The position numbers and the translations under genes were made by a program. From Streptomyces sp. NBC_00178 (GTDB lineage Bacteria; Actinomycetota; Actinomycetes; Streptomycetales; Streptomycetaceae), in the NCBI RefSeq assembly GCF_036206005.1, contig NZ_CP108143.1, forward strand, positions 2,480,001 through 2,544,000: DNA of 64,000 bases, written 5' to 3'. Below, in pieces: positions 26,897 to 35,547 of the stretch. The notes under the pieces are model-generated. The model had not been told where the DNA came from, made no database searches, and saw nothing but the letters and a program-made list of their open reading frames with translations. Numbering within the stretch: the first letter of the stretch is position 1; each line of letters opens with the position of its first letter.

Positions 26897-27397
26897 TCAG
26901 GCTGCCCCGGGGTTGGCTTGATCCCGCCCTTCGCCGGGCCTTCCGCCCTCCCCGAGCCCGAGCAGCCCACGCACCTGCGCATACTTCTCGGTCAGCCGGG
27001 TACGGGTCGCCGCTTCCAGGACCGCGAGCCGGTCCGGATCCGCGTTGTGGGCGAGATCCGACTCCTTGATCAACAGCGCTCCGGGTGTGGCGAGAATCCG
27101 CTCGGTGTAAGCGCAGAGGTCCTCGCCGTCCCGCTTGGTGACGGCGAGGACCATGTCCTTGACCTGCCGGGGCAGCGCGGCGTCGTCCAGCCACTGCCGG
27201 GAGAGCGCCCCGTCCTCCACCGCGTCGTGCAGCCAGGCCGCCGCGATCTGTTCCTCACTGCCGCCCCGGATCCGCACGCCCTCCGCGACTGCGGCCAGGT
27301 GTTCGGCGTACGGGCGCCCCGCCTTGTCGGTCTGGAGGCGGTGGGCCTCGCGGGCGACGGACTCCACCTCGGACAGGGTCAGGTACGCGGTCGGCAT
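26897..27397 (-). CDS. HD-domain phosphohydrolase, RelA/SpoT hydrolase-like
   Basis: The 166-residue soluble protein has HD-box motifs: an N-terminal His in YAEHLAAVAE, the His-Asp pair in AAWLHDAVEDG, and a distal Asp in LIKESDLAHNADP. The HDAVEDG and KxSDLxHN arrangement resembles the ppGpp-hydrolase half of RelA/SpoT and the MESH1 group more than generic HD proteins. No synthetase or TGS domain is present. A small alarmone hydrolase is possible but unproven. It is a single gene, divergent from the antiporter. Confidence 0.8.
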   Translation of the reverse strand: MPTAYLTLSEVESVAREAHRLQTDKAGRPYAEHLAAVAEGVRIRGGSEEQIAAAWLHDAVEDGALSRQWLDDAALPRQVKDMVLAVTKRDGEDLCAYTERILATPGALLIKESDLAHNADPDRLAVLEAATRTRLTEKYAQVRGLLGLGEGGRPGEGRDQANPGAA

Positions 27398-27548
27398 GGG
27401 CCGACTCTACGCCGCGCCCGGGCGTCCTCCACCGGATCCGGAGAGCCGGTCACAATCGTTCGGTAAACTAATTACTGACGATTTCTTGACGCTCTCTTGA
27501 CCTGACGAAGGAGACGGGCTCATCGGACACGCAGACACGCTCATCGCC

Positions 27549-28730
27549 ATGGGAGGCGCGTTCCTCGCGGCCGCCGTCCTCGCCCGCGTGGGCGGGCGCA
27601 TCGGACTCCCCACCATCCCGCTGTTCATCCTCGCCGGCATCCTGCTGGGCCCCCACACGCCCGGGGTCGTCCTGCTCGACGACCCCCACGACCTGGAGAT
27701 GCTCTCCGCGCTCGGTCTGGTGCTGCTCCTCTTCTACCTCGGCCTCGAGTTCCACCTGGACGACCTGAAGAAGGGCGGGCGCAAGATGGCGCTCGCCGGC
27801 GGCACCTACCTCGCCCTGAACGTCGGCGCCGGCCTCGGCTTCGGCTTCGCGCTGGGGTGGGGCACCTCGGAGGCCCTGGTCCTCGCGGGCGTACTCGGCA
27901 TCTCGTCGTCGGCCATCGTCACAAAGGTCCTGGTGGACCTGGGCCGCATCGGGAACCCGGAGACGCGCCCGATCCTCGGCATCATCGTCGTGGAGGACGT
28001 CTTCCTCGCGCTCTACCTCGCGGCGCTGCAGCCGATCCTGTCGGGCGCGGACAGCCTCGGCGCCGCGGTGCTGGACGGCGGCAAGGCGTTCGGCTTCCTG
28101 CTGCTGCTCGCCGCGGCGGCCCGGTTCGGCACGAAGCTGATCAGCAAGCTGATCAGCACCCGGGACGACGAACTCCTCGTCATCTCCTTCCTGGGTGCGG
28201 CGGTCTTCGTGGCCGGGGTCTCGGAGTGGTTCGGGGTCGCCGACGCGATCGGCGCGTTCATGGTCGGCCTGATGCTGGGCAGCACCTCGTCCGGCGAGCG
28301 CATCCTCAAGCTGGTGCATCCGCTGCGGGACGCCTTCGGGGCGATCTTCTTCTTCGCGTTCGGGCTGTCCATCAACCCGGGCGACCTGCCCAGCGTCCTG
28401 TGGCCGGTGCTGGCCGCCGTGGCGGTGACCGTGGCGATGAACGTCTTCGCGGGCATGGCCACGGCGAGGATCTACGCCTTCGGCCCGCGGGCCACGGCGA
28501 ACATCTCCACCACCCTGCTGGCCCGGGGCGAGTTCGCGCTGATCCTCGCCACCATGGCCGCGGGTGCGGGCCTGGACGAAAGGCTCTCGCCGTTCATCGC
28601 CGGGTACGTGCTCCTGCTCGCCGTCCTCTCGCCCCTGGCGGCCGGCCGCTCGCACTGGCTCGCCAGGATCCTGCCCGGCGGCCGGACGGCCCCGGAGCGG
28701 GAGGCGGAGAAGGAGGCGGTACCGGTCTGA
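27549..28730 (+). CDS. Cation:proton antiporter (CPA2 / KefB-type)
   Basis: The 393-residue protein has about twelve helices, starting MGGAFLAAAVLARVGGRIGL. CPA2 features include PLFILAGILLGPHTPGVVLL, LVLLLFYLGLEFHLDDLKKG, GISSSAIVTKVL and IIVVEDVFLAL. It exports K+ or Na+ in exchange for protons. No NAD-binding TrkA-N domain is attached and no KhtT-like regulator gene is adjacent. The ATG at 27549 lacks a ribosome site, whereas GAAGGAG at 27507-27513 points to a start nine codons earlier (frame reads LIGHADTLIA), where no ATG, GTG or TTG exists. Confidence 0.9.
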   Translation: MGGAFLAAAVLARVGGRIGLPTIPLFILAGILLGPHTPGVVLLDDPHDLEMLSALGLVLLLFYLGLEFHLDDLKKGGRKMALAGGTYLALNVGAGLGFGFALGWGTSEALVLAGVLGISSSAIVTKVLVDLGRIGNPETRPILGIIVVEDVFLALYLAALQPILSGADSLGAAVLDGGKAFGFLLLLAAAARFGTKLISKLISTRDDELLVISFLGAAVFVAGVSEWFGVADAIGAFMVGLMLGSTSSGERILKLVHPLRDAFGAIFFFAFGLSINPGDLPSVLWPVLAAVAVTVAMNVFAGMATARIYAFGPRATANISTTLLARGEFALILATMAAGAGLDERLSPFIAGYVLLLAVLSPLAAGRSHWLARILPGGRTAPEREAEKEAVPV

Positions 28731-28849
28731 GGGGGCAAGCGGCACGGGTGCGCGGGTCCGGGGCCCGCGGACCCGGCATTGACTCACGTATGAGTGATGA
28801 GCGGGGCTTCTCGTTGACGCCTGTACCGTTTCGACCGGTTGCGCATGGT

Positions 28850-29995
28850 TCAGGCGCGACGGGACAGCAGCAGCAGCGCGCGGTCGTCGTTGACGTCCTT
28901 CGCGCAGGCCTCGATCAGGTGCCAGGCAGCGCCTTCGAAGCCCGTGGCGACGTAGCGGTCGGCCTCGCCTGTCAGCCGGTCGATGCCCTCCGCGATGTCC
29001 CGGTCGGAGGCCTCCACCAGCCCGTCCGTGAACAGCATCAGGACGTCACCGGGCGCCAGGGACCCCTTCACCGCGTCGAACTCCGCCCCGTCGTAGACCC
29101 CCAGCAGGGGCCCCTCGGCGGCCATCTCCTCCCACCGGCCGCTCCCCGCGTGCAGCTGGAGCGCGGGGGGATGGCCGGCCGAGAGCAGTTCGTAGTCGCC
29201 GGACTCCAGGTCCAGGACGAGGTGGATGGAGGTGGCGAAGCCCTCGTCCCAGTCCTGGCGCAGGAGATACCCGTTGGCCGCGGGGAGGAAGCCGTGCGGC
29301 GGCAGGGAGCCCAGGAGTCCGCCGAACGCCCCGGACAGCAGCAGGGCCCGGGACCCGGCGTCCATGCCCTTGCCGGAGACGTCGGTGAGCACGACCTCCA
29401 GGGTGCGCCCCCCGTTCGTCCGGGCGGCGACGACGAAGTCGCCGGAGAAGGACTGTCCGCCCGCCGGGCGGAGCGCCATCTCGCGGTGCCAGCCCTCAGG
29501 CAGCCTCGGCAGGGCGCTCTGGACCCGGATCCGCTCGCGCAGGTCGAAGAGCATCGTGCCGCCGCGCCGCCACGGCACCCCCACCCTGGCCCTGAACTGC
29601 GCGAGGATCAGGCCGAAGAATCCGCAGGCCGCGACGACCAGGACCGTGCCCGGTGTGACCCTGGCAGGGCCCTCCGAGTAGGGGCCGAGAGCCAGGGACT
29701 CCACGATCAGGGCGGCGGCCGCGGTGGCGTAGAGGCCCAGCAGGCTGGCGGGGCGCAGCAGCAGGCCGCCGGCGACGATCGGCAGCGCGAGGGCCGTCGG
29801 TGAGCACCAGACCGGGTTGAGCAGGGTGCAGACGGTGATCACCGGAATGACGATCAGGAGGCCGGCCAGGGCTATCCAGTCGCTCCCGTCACCGCGGAAG
29901 TAGTCGACTCCGGACCGGCGCAGCGCGATGCGCGCCCGGTGCATGGATCTTCGCCACCGGGCGGTGTAGGTGTCTGCTCCTCTGCGACGGGCCAT
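28850..29995 (-). CDS. Membrane PP2C/SpoIIE-family serine phosphatase
   Basis: The 381-residue protein starts at ATG 29995 (MARRRGADTYTARWRRSMHR) and has about four transmembrane helices between residues 45 and 130. A linker and a SpoIIE-type PP2C domain follow, with metal-binding motifs SGDFVVAA, VVLTDVSGKGMDAG, LLSAGHPPAL, LMLFTDGLVEA and NDDRALLLL. Such Streptomyces phosphatases dephosphorylate anti-sigma-factor antagonists. No partner kinase or antagonist is adjacent. The frame remains open 1.3 kb further upstream, opposite the Eis-type gene, but that extension is not coding. Confidence 0.9.
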   Translation of the reverse strand: MARRRGADTYTARWRRSMHRARIALRRSGVDYFRGDGSDWIALAGLLIVIPVITVCTLLNPVWCSPTALALPIVAGGLLLRPASLLGLYATAAAALIVESLALGPYSEGPARVTPGTVLVVAACGFFGLILAQFRARVGVPWRRGGTMLFDLRERIRVQSALPRLPEGWHREMALRPAGGQSFSGDFVVAARTNGGRTLEVVLTDVSGKGMDAGSRALLLSGAFGGLLGSLPPHGFLPAANGYLLRQDWDEGFATSIHLVLDLESGDYELLSAGHPPALQLHAGSGRWEEMAAEGPLLGVYDGAEFDAVKGSLAPGDVLMLFTDGLVEASDRDIAEGIDRLTGEADRYVATGFEGAAWHLIEACAKDVNDDRALLLLSRRA

Positions 29996-30100
29996 TGCCC
30001 GGACCTTATCGACCCGGAGGCCTCCGGTGCAGGGGTACCCCCGTGAGAATGCCCTCGAAACCGGGTCGCCCGGTCGTCGCGGCCCTGGTAGGCAGGGCGC

Positions 30101-31333
30101 ATGACCACAGAATTGCGTGTGCTGTCGCGTGCGGACTGGGACGCCTGGCTCAGCTGTGTCGAGGTGGCGTTCGGCGGCGTTCCGATCTCCCCCGAGGGCC
30201 GCGAGATGTACGCCGCGCTGGCGGAACCGGACCGGTGCCTCGGCCACTGGGACGGCCCGGACTGCGTGGGGACGGCCGGGGCGTACAGCTTCCGGGTGGC
30301 CGTGCCGGGCGGCCGGGTGGTGCCGGCCGCGGGGATCTCGATGGTCACCGTCGCCCCGACGCACCGCAGGCAGGGACTGCTCACGGCGATGATGCGGCGT
30401 CAGCTCGACGGCATCCGCTCCGCGGGCGAGCCCCTCGCGGTGCTGCTGGCCTCGGAGCCCGCGATCTACGGACGGTTCGGCTACGCCGCCGCGACGTCCG
30501 AGACGAACCTGCGGATCGACACGTCCCGGGTCCGGATCGCCGCGCCCGAGGGCACGGACGGGGTGCGGTTGCGCCGGGTCCCGCCGGCGGACGCCCTGGA
30601 CGCGTGCGAGGCGGTGTACGGCCGGCTGGCGGCGTCGCGGCCCGGCACTCCCCTGCGGCAGCCGGGCTGGGAACGGGTGCCGGTCAGCGATCCGGAGAGC
30701 GCCCGGAAGGGGGGCTCTCCCCTGCAGTGCGTCCTCGCGGAGCGGGACGGCGAGGTGACGGGCTACGTCACCTACCACCTCCACCCCTCCTGGGACGACT
30801 CCGGGCCCAGGGGCACGGTGGCGGTGCGCGACCTCATGGGGCTGGACCCCGCCTCGTACGCGGCGCTGTGGCGCTTCCTGTCCGGCATCGACCTGACGTC
30901 GGTGGTCGAGTGCCGCAACCGGCCCGCCGACGACGCGGTGCTCCGGCTGGTCTCGGACGTACGGCGGTGCGAGGTGCGGTCGCGGGACGGGCTGTACGTC
31001 CGGCTGGTCGAGCTGGGGCAGGCGCTGGAGGCGCGGGGCTACCGCACCCCGGTGGACGTGGTGCTGGAGGTGGAGGACACCTTCTGCCCCTGGAACGCGG
31101 GGCGTTGGCGGCTCACGGCGGACGCGGAGGGCGCGGCGACCTGCCGCCGCACGAACGAGGATCCCGAACTCGCACTCTCGGTCAACGAGTTGGCAGCCGC
31201 ATACCTGGGCGGTGTGTCCCTGACGATGCTGGCCGCGGCCGGACTCGTACGGGAATTGCGGGCGGGTGCGCTGGCCGTGGCGTCCCTCGCCCTCTCCTCG
31301 GACACCCAGCCCTGGTGCCCGCACGGGTTCTGA
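30101..31333 (+). CDS. Eis-family GNAT N-acetyltransferase
   Basis: The 410-residue protein has a GNAT domain with AAGISMVTVAPTHRRQGL and MMRRQL, the acetyl-CoA loop typical of Eis. A second GNAT-like half follows, and a sterol-carrier-like C-terminal domain ends in the free carboxylate SDTQPWCPHGF; the terminal Phe acts as catalytic base in Eis enzymes. Eis proteins acetylate amines of aminoglycosides or peptides at several positions. The length fits the family. It is divergent from the phosphatase gene and convergent with the glycosylase gene. Confidence 0.9.
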   Translation: MTTELRVLSRADWDAWLSCVEVAFGGVPISPEGREMYAALAEPDRCLGHWDGPDCVGTAGAYSFRVAVPGGRVVPAAGISMVTVAPTHRRQGLLTAMMRRQLDGIRSAGEPLAVLLASEPAIYGRFGYAAATSETNLRIDTSRVRIAAPEGTDGVRLRRVPPADALDACEAVYGRLAASRPGTPLRQPGWERVPVSDPESARKGGSPLQCVLAERDGEVTGYVTYHLHPSWDDSGPRGTVAVRDLMGLDPASYAALWRFLSGIDLTSVVECRNRPADDAVLRLVSDVRRCEVRSRDGLYVRLVELGQALEARGYRTPVDVVLEVEDTFCPWNAGRWRLTADAEGAATCRRTNEDPELALSVNELAAAYLGGVSLTMLAAAGLVRELRAGALAVASLALSSDTQPWCPHGF

Positions 31334-31357
31334 GGTCCGGGGATTGCGGGACAGTCC

Positions 31358-32179
31358 TTAGCGTCCGCCCGCGGACGGCTGGCAGGACGGGCACCAGAAG
31401 AGGTTGCGGGCGGCGAGTTCGGCCGTGCGGATGCCGGTGCCGCAGATGTGGCAGGCCTGCCGGGCCCGACGGTAGACGTAGACCTCACCGCCGTGGTCGT
31501 CGACCCGCGGCGGCCGGCCCATCGCCTCGGGCAGGTGCTCGGGCCGGACGGTGTCGATCCGGTTGTGCCGCACACCCTCGCGCATCAGGACGCGGAGGTC
31601 GGCCCAGAGCGCGTCCCACTCACCCCGGGTCAGGTCCTTGCCCGGGAGGTAGGGGTCGATGCCGTGCCGGAAGAGGACCTCGGCCCGGTAGACGTTGCCG
31701 ACTCCCGCGACGACCTTCTGGTCCATCAGCAGGGCGGCCAGGGTGACGCGGCTGCGGGAGACGCGCCGCCACGCACGCTCGCCGTCCTCGTCGCCGCGCA
31801 GCGGGTCCGGGCCGAGCCGGTCGTGTATCGCGCGCTTCTCGGGTGCGGTGATCAGGGCGCAGGTGGTGGGTCCGCGCAGATCGGCGTGGTGGGCGTCGTT
31901 GAGCAGGCGCAGCCGGACGGTGCCGGTGGGGGGCGGGGCCGGTACCCCGCCGAAGCCGAGCTTGCCGAAGAGGCCCAGGTGGATGTGGATCCACACCGAG
32001 CCCTCGAAGCCGAGGAAGAGGTGCTTGCCGTGGGCGTCGACGCCCGTGAACGTGCGGCCGTCCAGCAGCGCGGCGCTCTCGGCGAAGGTGCCCTGCGGGC
32101 TGCTCACGCGCACCGGCCGGCCGGTGAACCGCTCGTGGTGGTCGGCCGCGAGGCGGTGGATCGTATGCCCCTCGGGCAC
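31358..32179 (-). CDS. Fpg/Nei-family DNA glycosylase
   Basis: The 273-residue base-excision enzyme begins MPEGHTIHRLA, exposing Pro2 and Glu3 for catalysis. It has the helix-two-turn-helix region QKVVAGVGNVYRAEVLFRHG and a C-terminal zinc finger, CHICGTGIRTAELAARN then FWCPSC. The PEGHT start points to the Nei (endonuclease VIII) group rather than Fpg (PELPE). It removes oxidised pyrimidines from DNA. It lies 75 bp downstream of rpiB across a perfect terminator. Confidence 0.93.
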   Translation of the reverse strand: MPEGHTIHRLAADHHERFTGRPVRVSSPQGTFAESAALLDGRTFTGVDAHGKHLFLGFEGSVWIHIHLGLFGKLGFGGVPAPPPTGTVRLRLLNDAHHADLRGPTTCALITAPEKRAIHDRLGPDPLRGDEDGERAWRRVSRSRVTLAALLMDQKVVAGVGNVYRAEVLFRHGIDPYLPGKDLTRGEWDALWADLRVLMREGVRHNRIDTVRPEHLPEAMGRPPRVDDHGGEVYVYRRARQACHICGTGIRTAELAARNLFWCPSCQPSAGGR

Positions 32180-32203
32180 GGCTGGTCTCCTGGGAACGCG
32201 GGT

Positions 32204-32231
32204 GTGCCGCCGGGCGGGAGCCCGGCGGCAC
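32204..32231 (-). terminator. rpiB terminator
   Basis: The perfect 12-bp arms GTGCCGCCGGGC and GCCCGGCGGCAC enclose the loop GGGA, 23 bp past the rpiB stop. Confidence 0.83.
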
Positions 32232-32254
32232 GAGGGATGCGGGTGCGGGGCGGG

Positions 32255-32743
32255 TCAGCCCTGCTGCGGGTGGTGGGCCGGGACCGGGGGGAGTTCGCCG
32301 GTGTTCTCGTAGGCCGAGAGCATGTCGATGCGCCGGGTGTGGCGCTCGGCACCCGAGTAGGGGGTGCCGAGGAAGATCTCGACGAACTTCGTGCACTCCT
32401 CGGCCGTGTGCATGCGGCCGCCGATGGCCACCACGTTGGCGTCGTTGTGCTCGCGGCCGAGAGCGGCGGTCTGCTCGCTCCAGGCGAGCGCGGCGCGCAC
32501 ACCCTTGACCTTGTTCGCGGCGATCTGCTCCCCGTTGCCGGAGCCGCCGATGACGATGCCGAGGCTGCCCTCGTCGGCGACCGTCCGCTCGGCGGCGCGG
32601 AGGCAGAACGGCGGGTAGTCGTCCTGGGCGTCGTAGATGTGGGGACCGCAGTCGACGGGCTCGTGGCCGTGGGCCGTGAGCCACTCGACGAGGTGGTTCT
32701 TCAGTTCGAAACCGGCATGGTCGGAGCCGAGGTACACGCGCAT
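32255..32743 (-). CDS. rpiB: Ribose-5-phosphate isomerase B
   Basis: The 162-residue RpiB/LacAB-fold enzyme interconverts ribose-5-phosphate and ribulose-5-phosphate in the pentose phosphate pathway. It begins MRVYLGSDHAGFELKNHLVE and contains the phosphate-binding IVIGGSGNGEQIAANK and the HNDANVVAIGGRMH motif. The usual catalytic Cys position of some family members is replaced by Ser (GGSGNG), as in mycobacterial RpiB. It is divergent from the amino-acid permease. Confidence 0.94.
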   Translation of the reverse strand: MRVYLGSDHAGFELKNHLVEWLTAHGHEPVDCGPHIYDAQDDYPPFCLRAAERTVADEGSLGIVIGGSGNGEQIAANKVKGVRAALAWSEQTAALGREHNDANVVAIGGRMHTAEECTKFVEIFLGTPYSGAERHTRRIDMLSAYENTGELPPVPAHHPQQG

Positions 32744-32923
32744 GGTGCGAAGTGTGACACGGACCGGGCGGGGTAATCGTCAGCGGGGTCGGGACCCACC
32801 GGGCCGTTCCCGGATCGCCTTCCGTGCGGGATCTGTGGGCCATGCCACTCCGGCAACGATCGGGTCAAGGAACCGGACCAGGGGGTTCCGCTTCTTGCGC
32901 CGGCCGGGCTTGAATGCGTGGCC

Positions 32924-32952
32924 TTGCCTCCGCACCACCCAAGCGGAGGCAA
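32924..32952 (+). promoter_or_regulatory. 10-bp inverted repeat upstream of permease 1
   Basis: TTGCCTCCGC and GCGGAGGCAA are perfectly complementary with a 9-nt spacer, and the repeat ends 39 bp before the permease ATG. It could be an operator for an unidentified regulator or a leader hairpin. Confidence 0.55.
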
Positions 32953-32991
32953 CACCGACACACGTGATCAGAAAACGTAAGGATTCGATCC

Positions 32992-34431
32992 ATGACGTCG
33001 CAGACGACTCTGGCAGGTCCGGGCCAACAGCCCGGTGAGCCGGGTGAGCCGGGCTCACCGGACGGGCTCAAGGCCGGTCTCAAGAACCGTCACCTCTCGA
33101 TGATCGCCATCGGCGGCGTGATCGGAGCCGGCCTCTTCGTCGGCTCGGGAGCCGGTATCGCCGCCGCGGGACCGGCCATCCTCCTGTCCTACGCGCTGGT
33201 CGGCCTCATGGTCGTCCTCGTCATGCGGATGCTCGGCGAGATGGCCGTCGCCCGGCCGAGTTCCGGCTCCTTCTCCGCCTACGCCGACCAGGCCCTGGGC
33301 CGCTGGGCGGGCTTCTCCATCGGCTGGCTCTACTGGTTCTTCTGGGTCGTGGTGCTCGCCGTCGAGGCCACGGCGGGCGCCAAGATCCTGGAGAGCTGGG
33401 TCCCGGGCGTGCCGCAGTGGGCCTGGGCGCTGATCGTCATGGTGGTGCTGACGGCGACCAACCTGGTCTCCGTCGGTTCGTACGGCGAGTTCGAGTTCTG
33501 GTTCGCCGGGATCAAGGTCGTCGCGATCGGCGCGTTCGTCGTCGTGGGCCTGCTCGCCGTCTTCGGAGTGCTGCCGGGATCGGACCACGCGGGGTCGGGC
33601 CTCGCCCACCTCACGGACACCGGAGGGTTCTTCCCCGAGGGACCGGGGGCCATCCTCACGGGTGTCCTGATGGTCGTCTTCTCCTTCATGGGCAGCGAGA
33701 TCGTGACGCTGGCGGCCGGCGAGTCCGAGGACCCGCGCCGTGCCGTCTCCAAGGCGACCAACAGCGTGATCTGGCGTATCGCGATCTTCTACCTGGGCTC
33801 GATCTTCGTCGTCCTCACCCTGCTGCCGTGGAACGACCCCTCGATCGTCGAGGACGGCTCGTACGTCGCCGCGCTCAACGTCATCGGCATCCCGCACGCG
33901 GGCCAGGTCATGGACGTCATCGTGCTGACGGCCGTGCTCTCCTGCCTGAACTCGGGCCTGTACACGGCCTCGCGCATGGCCTTCTCGCTGGGGCAGCGCG
34001 GCGACGCGCCCAAGGCGTTCGCCACGGTGAACAAGCGGGGCGTGCCCCAGGTGGCGATCCTGTCGTCCGTGGTGTTCGGTTTCGTCGCGGTGTTCTTCAA
34101 CTACCAGTGGCCGGACACGGTGTTCGCCTTCCTGCTGAACTCCTCCGGCGCGGTCGCCCTGTTCGTGTGGCTGGTGATCTGCTTCACCCAGCTGCGGATG
34201 CGCGGCATCATCCTGCGCGAGTCGCCGGAGAAGCTCGTCGTACGGATGTGGCTCTTCCCGTACCTGACCTGGGCGACGATCGCGATGATCTCCTTCGTCC
34301 TGGTCTACATGCTGACCGACGATGCCGGACGCGAGCAGGTGCTGCTCTCGCTGCTGGTCGCGGCCCTGGTGGTGGCCGTCTCGCTGGTGCGGGACGCCCG
34401 CAGCCGGAAGGCGGCGGCGCCGGTCGAGTGA
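32992..34431 (+). CDS. Amino-acid permease 1 (APC superfamily, GabP/AAT-like)
   Basis: The 479-residue protein has twelve predicted helices. Its signature start is LKNRHLSMIAIGGVIGAGLF with GSGAGIAAAGPA, then MRMLGEMAVARPSSGSFSAY. This is the amino acid transporter family that includes GABA and aromatic/proline permeases. A 25-residue Gly/Pro/Glu tail (GEPGEPGSP) precedes the fold. AAGGA sits 8 nt before the ATG. It is one of three similar permeases within 5.5 kb; its core is close to the other two but it has SYGEFEFWF where they have KNFGEFEFWF. Confidence 0.92.
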   Translation: MTSQTTLAGPGQQPGEPGEPGSPDGLKAGLKNRHLSMIAIGGVIGAGLFVGSGAGIAAAGPAILLSYALVGLMVVLVMRMLGEMAVARPSSGSFSAYADQALGRWAGFSIGWLYWFFWVVVLAVEATAGAKILESWVPGVPQWAWALIVMVVLTATNLVSVGSYGEFEFWFAGIKVVAIGAFVVVGLLAVFGVLPGSDHAGSGLAHLTDTGGFFPEGPGAILTGVLMVVFSFMGSEIVTLAAGESEDPRRAVSKATNSVIWRIAIFYLGSIFVVLTLLPWNDPSIVEDGSYVAALNVIGIPHAGQVMDVIVLTAVLSCLNSGLYTASRMAFSLGQRGDAPKAFATVNKRGVPQVAILSSVVFGFVAVFFNYQWPDTVFAFLLNSSGAVALFVWLVICFTQLRMRGIILRESPEKLVVRMWLFPYLTWATIAMISFVLVYMLTDDAGREQVLLSLLVAALVVAVSLVRDARSRKAAAPVE

Positions 34432-34467
34432 CCGGCCCGCCCGCCTGACGGCGGGGCCGGTCATGCC

Positions 34468-34520
34468 AGGAGGGCTCCCCCCTCGTCACGCCGCGCGGCG
34501 TACGGGCGGGGAGCCCTCCT
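34468..34520 (+). terminator. Permease 1 terminator
   Basis: The 13-bp arms AGGAGGGCTCCCC and GGGGAGCCCTCCT enclose a 27-nt loop, 37 bp past the stop. Confidence 0.75.
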
Positions 34521-34632
34521 CATGGGTCCGCGCGCGCCTTCCGCGGTGCCCCCTCCTCACGGGGTCCGCGCCCACCTTCCGCGGCTGCCCCGGGTCGATC
34601 CGCCGGGACCACCCGGGTCCGGACATACGAGA

Positions 34633-34671
34633 GGCCCGCCGGTCACGTGTCGCGTCACGGACCGGCGGGCC
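34633..34671 (-). terminator. bioY terminator
   Basis: The perfect 12-bp arms GGCCCGCCGGTC and GACCGGCGGGCC enclose a 15-nt loop, 25 bp past the bioY stop. Nothing else is visible in the 264 bp between permease 1 and bioY. Confidence 0.8.
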
Positions 34672-34695
34672 CCTTCGGTGGTGGAAAACCCGGCG

Positions 34696-35289
34696 TCAGC
34701 CGCGACGCCCGAGGAGCTTCCAGGAGGCGGGGAGGGCGCCCATCGCCAGTGCCGCCTTGAGGGCGTCGCCGATCAGGAAGGGCACCAGGCCCGCCGCGAC
34801 GGCGGCACCGAAGGACATGCCGGTGGACAGCGCGAGGTAGGGCACGCCGACCGCGTAGATGATCAGGGAGCCGACCGCCATGGTGCCCGCGGTGCGCAGG
34901 ACCGACCGGTCGCCGCCGCGGCGGGCGAGGCCGCCGACGACCGTGGCGGCGAGGAGCATGCCGAGGACGTAGCCGAAGGACGCGCCGCCGGCGCCGGAGC
35001 TGCCCTCGGAGAACCACGGCACGCCGGCCATGCCGACGAGCGTGTACAGGGCGAGCGAGAGGAAACCGCGGCGCGCGCCGAGGGCGGTGCCGATGAGCAG
35101 TGCGGCGAAGGTCTGGCCGGTCACGGGGACCGGGGAGCCGGGGACGGGCACGGCGATCTGCGCGGCGATGCCGGTGAGCGCGGCGCCGCCGAGGACCAGG
35201 GCCGTGTCGACGGCGTAACGGTTCCGGGCCGCGGGCAGCAGGTCGGCGAGGACCGCTCCGGAGCGGGCGGGGGCGGCAGCAGTGCTCAT
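34696..35289 (-). CDS. bioY: Biotin transporter substrate-binding subunit BioY
   Basis: The 197-residue membrane protein has about six helices. It carries the BioY signature VPVPGSPVPVTGQTFAALLI with GALLGARRG-like GTALGARRGFLSLALYTLVG. BioY captures biotin as the S component of an ECF transporter. No bioM or bioN gene is adjacent, so it would work alone or use a shared module elsewhere. ATG 35289 is preceded by GCGGAG. No obvious BioQ-type palindrome is seen in the 258 bp upstream. Confidence 0.93.
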   Translation of the reverse strand: MSTAAAPARSGAVLADLLPAARNRYAVDTALVLGGAALTGIAAQIAVPVPGSPVPVTGQTFAALLIGTALGARRGFLSLALYTLVGMAGVPWFSEGSSGAGGASFGYVLGMLLAATVVGGLARRGGDRSVLRTAGTMAVGSLIIYAVGVPYLALSTGMSFGAAVAAGLVPFLIGDALKAALAMGALPASWKLLGRRG

Positions 35290-35417
35290 CAGGACTCCGC
35301 GGGTGAGATCGGCAGGGCAGGACTGATGGTGACGTTAGCCGACTGAATATCGCTCGATCACCATCAGCCGCCCACAAAGCGGTGGTTGACGGCTTAGTCG
35401 GGTTCGCACAAAGGGGG

Positions 35418-35425
35418 TTGCGCAA
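35418..35425. promoter_or_regulatory. TTGCGCAA palindrome between bioY and permease 2
   Basis: A perfect 8-bp palindrome lies in the divergent region, 129 bp from bioY and 122 bp from permease 2, within a slightly AT-richer stretch. It may be a regulator site, but such short palindromes also arise by chance. Confidence 0.3.
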
Positions 35426-35547
35426 TCTCTCCTCGACGTGATGCTGGTCACTGAGGTGAGGAAGCACGCCGGCCACGGTTCGGGACGGGGCTCCGGGCCG
35501 TGAGACTGTAGGTTCCCCATAAATGATCCCGGAGTGACCCGCACCTC

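Noticed and set aside
29996..31324. Upstream extension of the phosphatase frame to 824 codons
   Set aside because: The extension is antisense to the Eis-type gene and precedes the clear membrane-protein start at 29995.
35290..35547. BioQ or BirA operator for bioY
   Set aside because: No TGAAC-N-GTTCA-type palindrome found; only an 8-bp TTGCGCAA.
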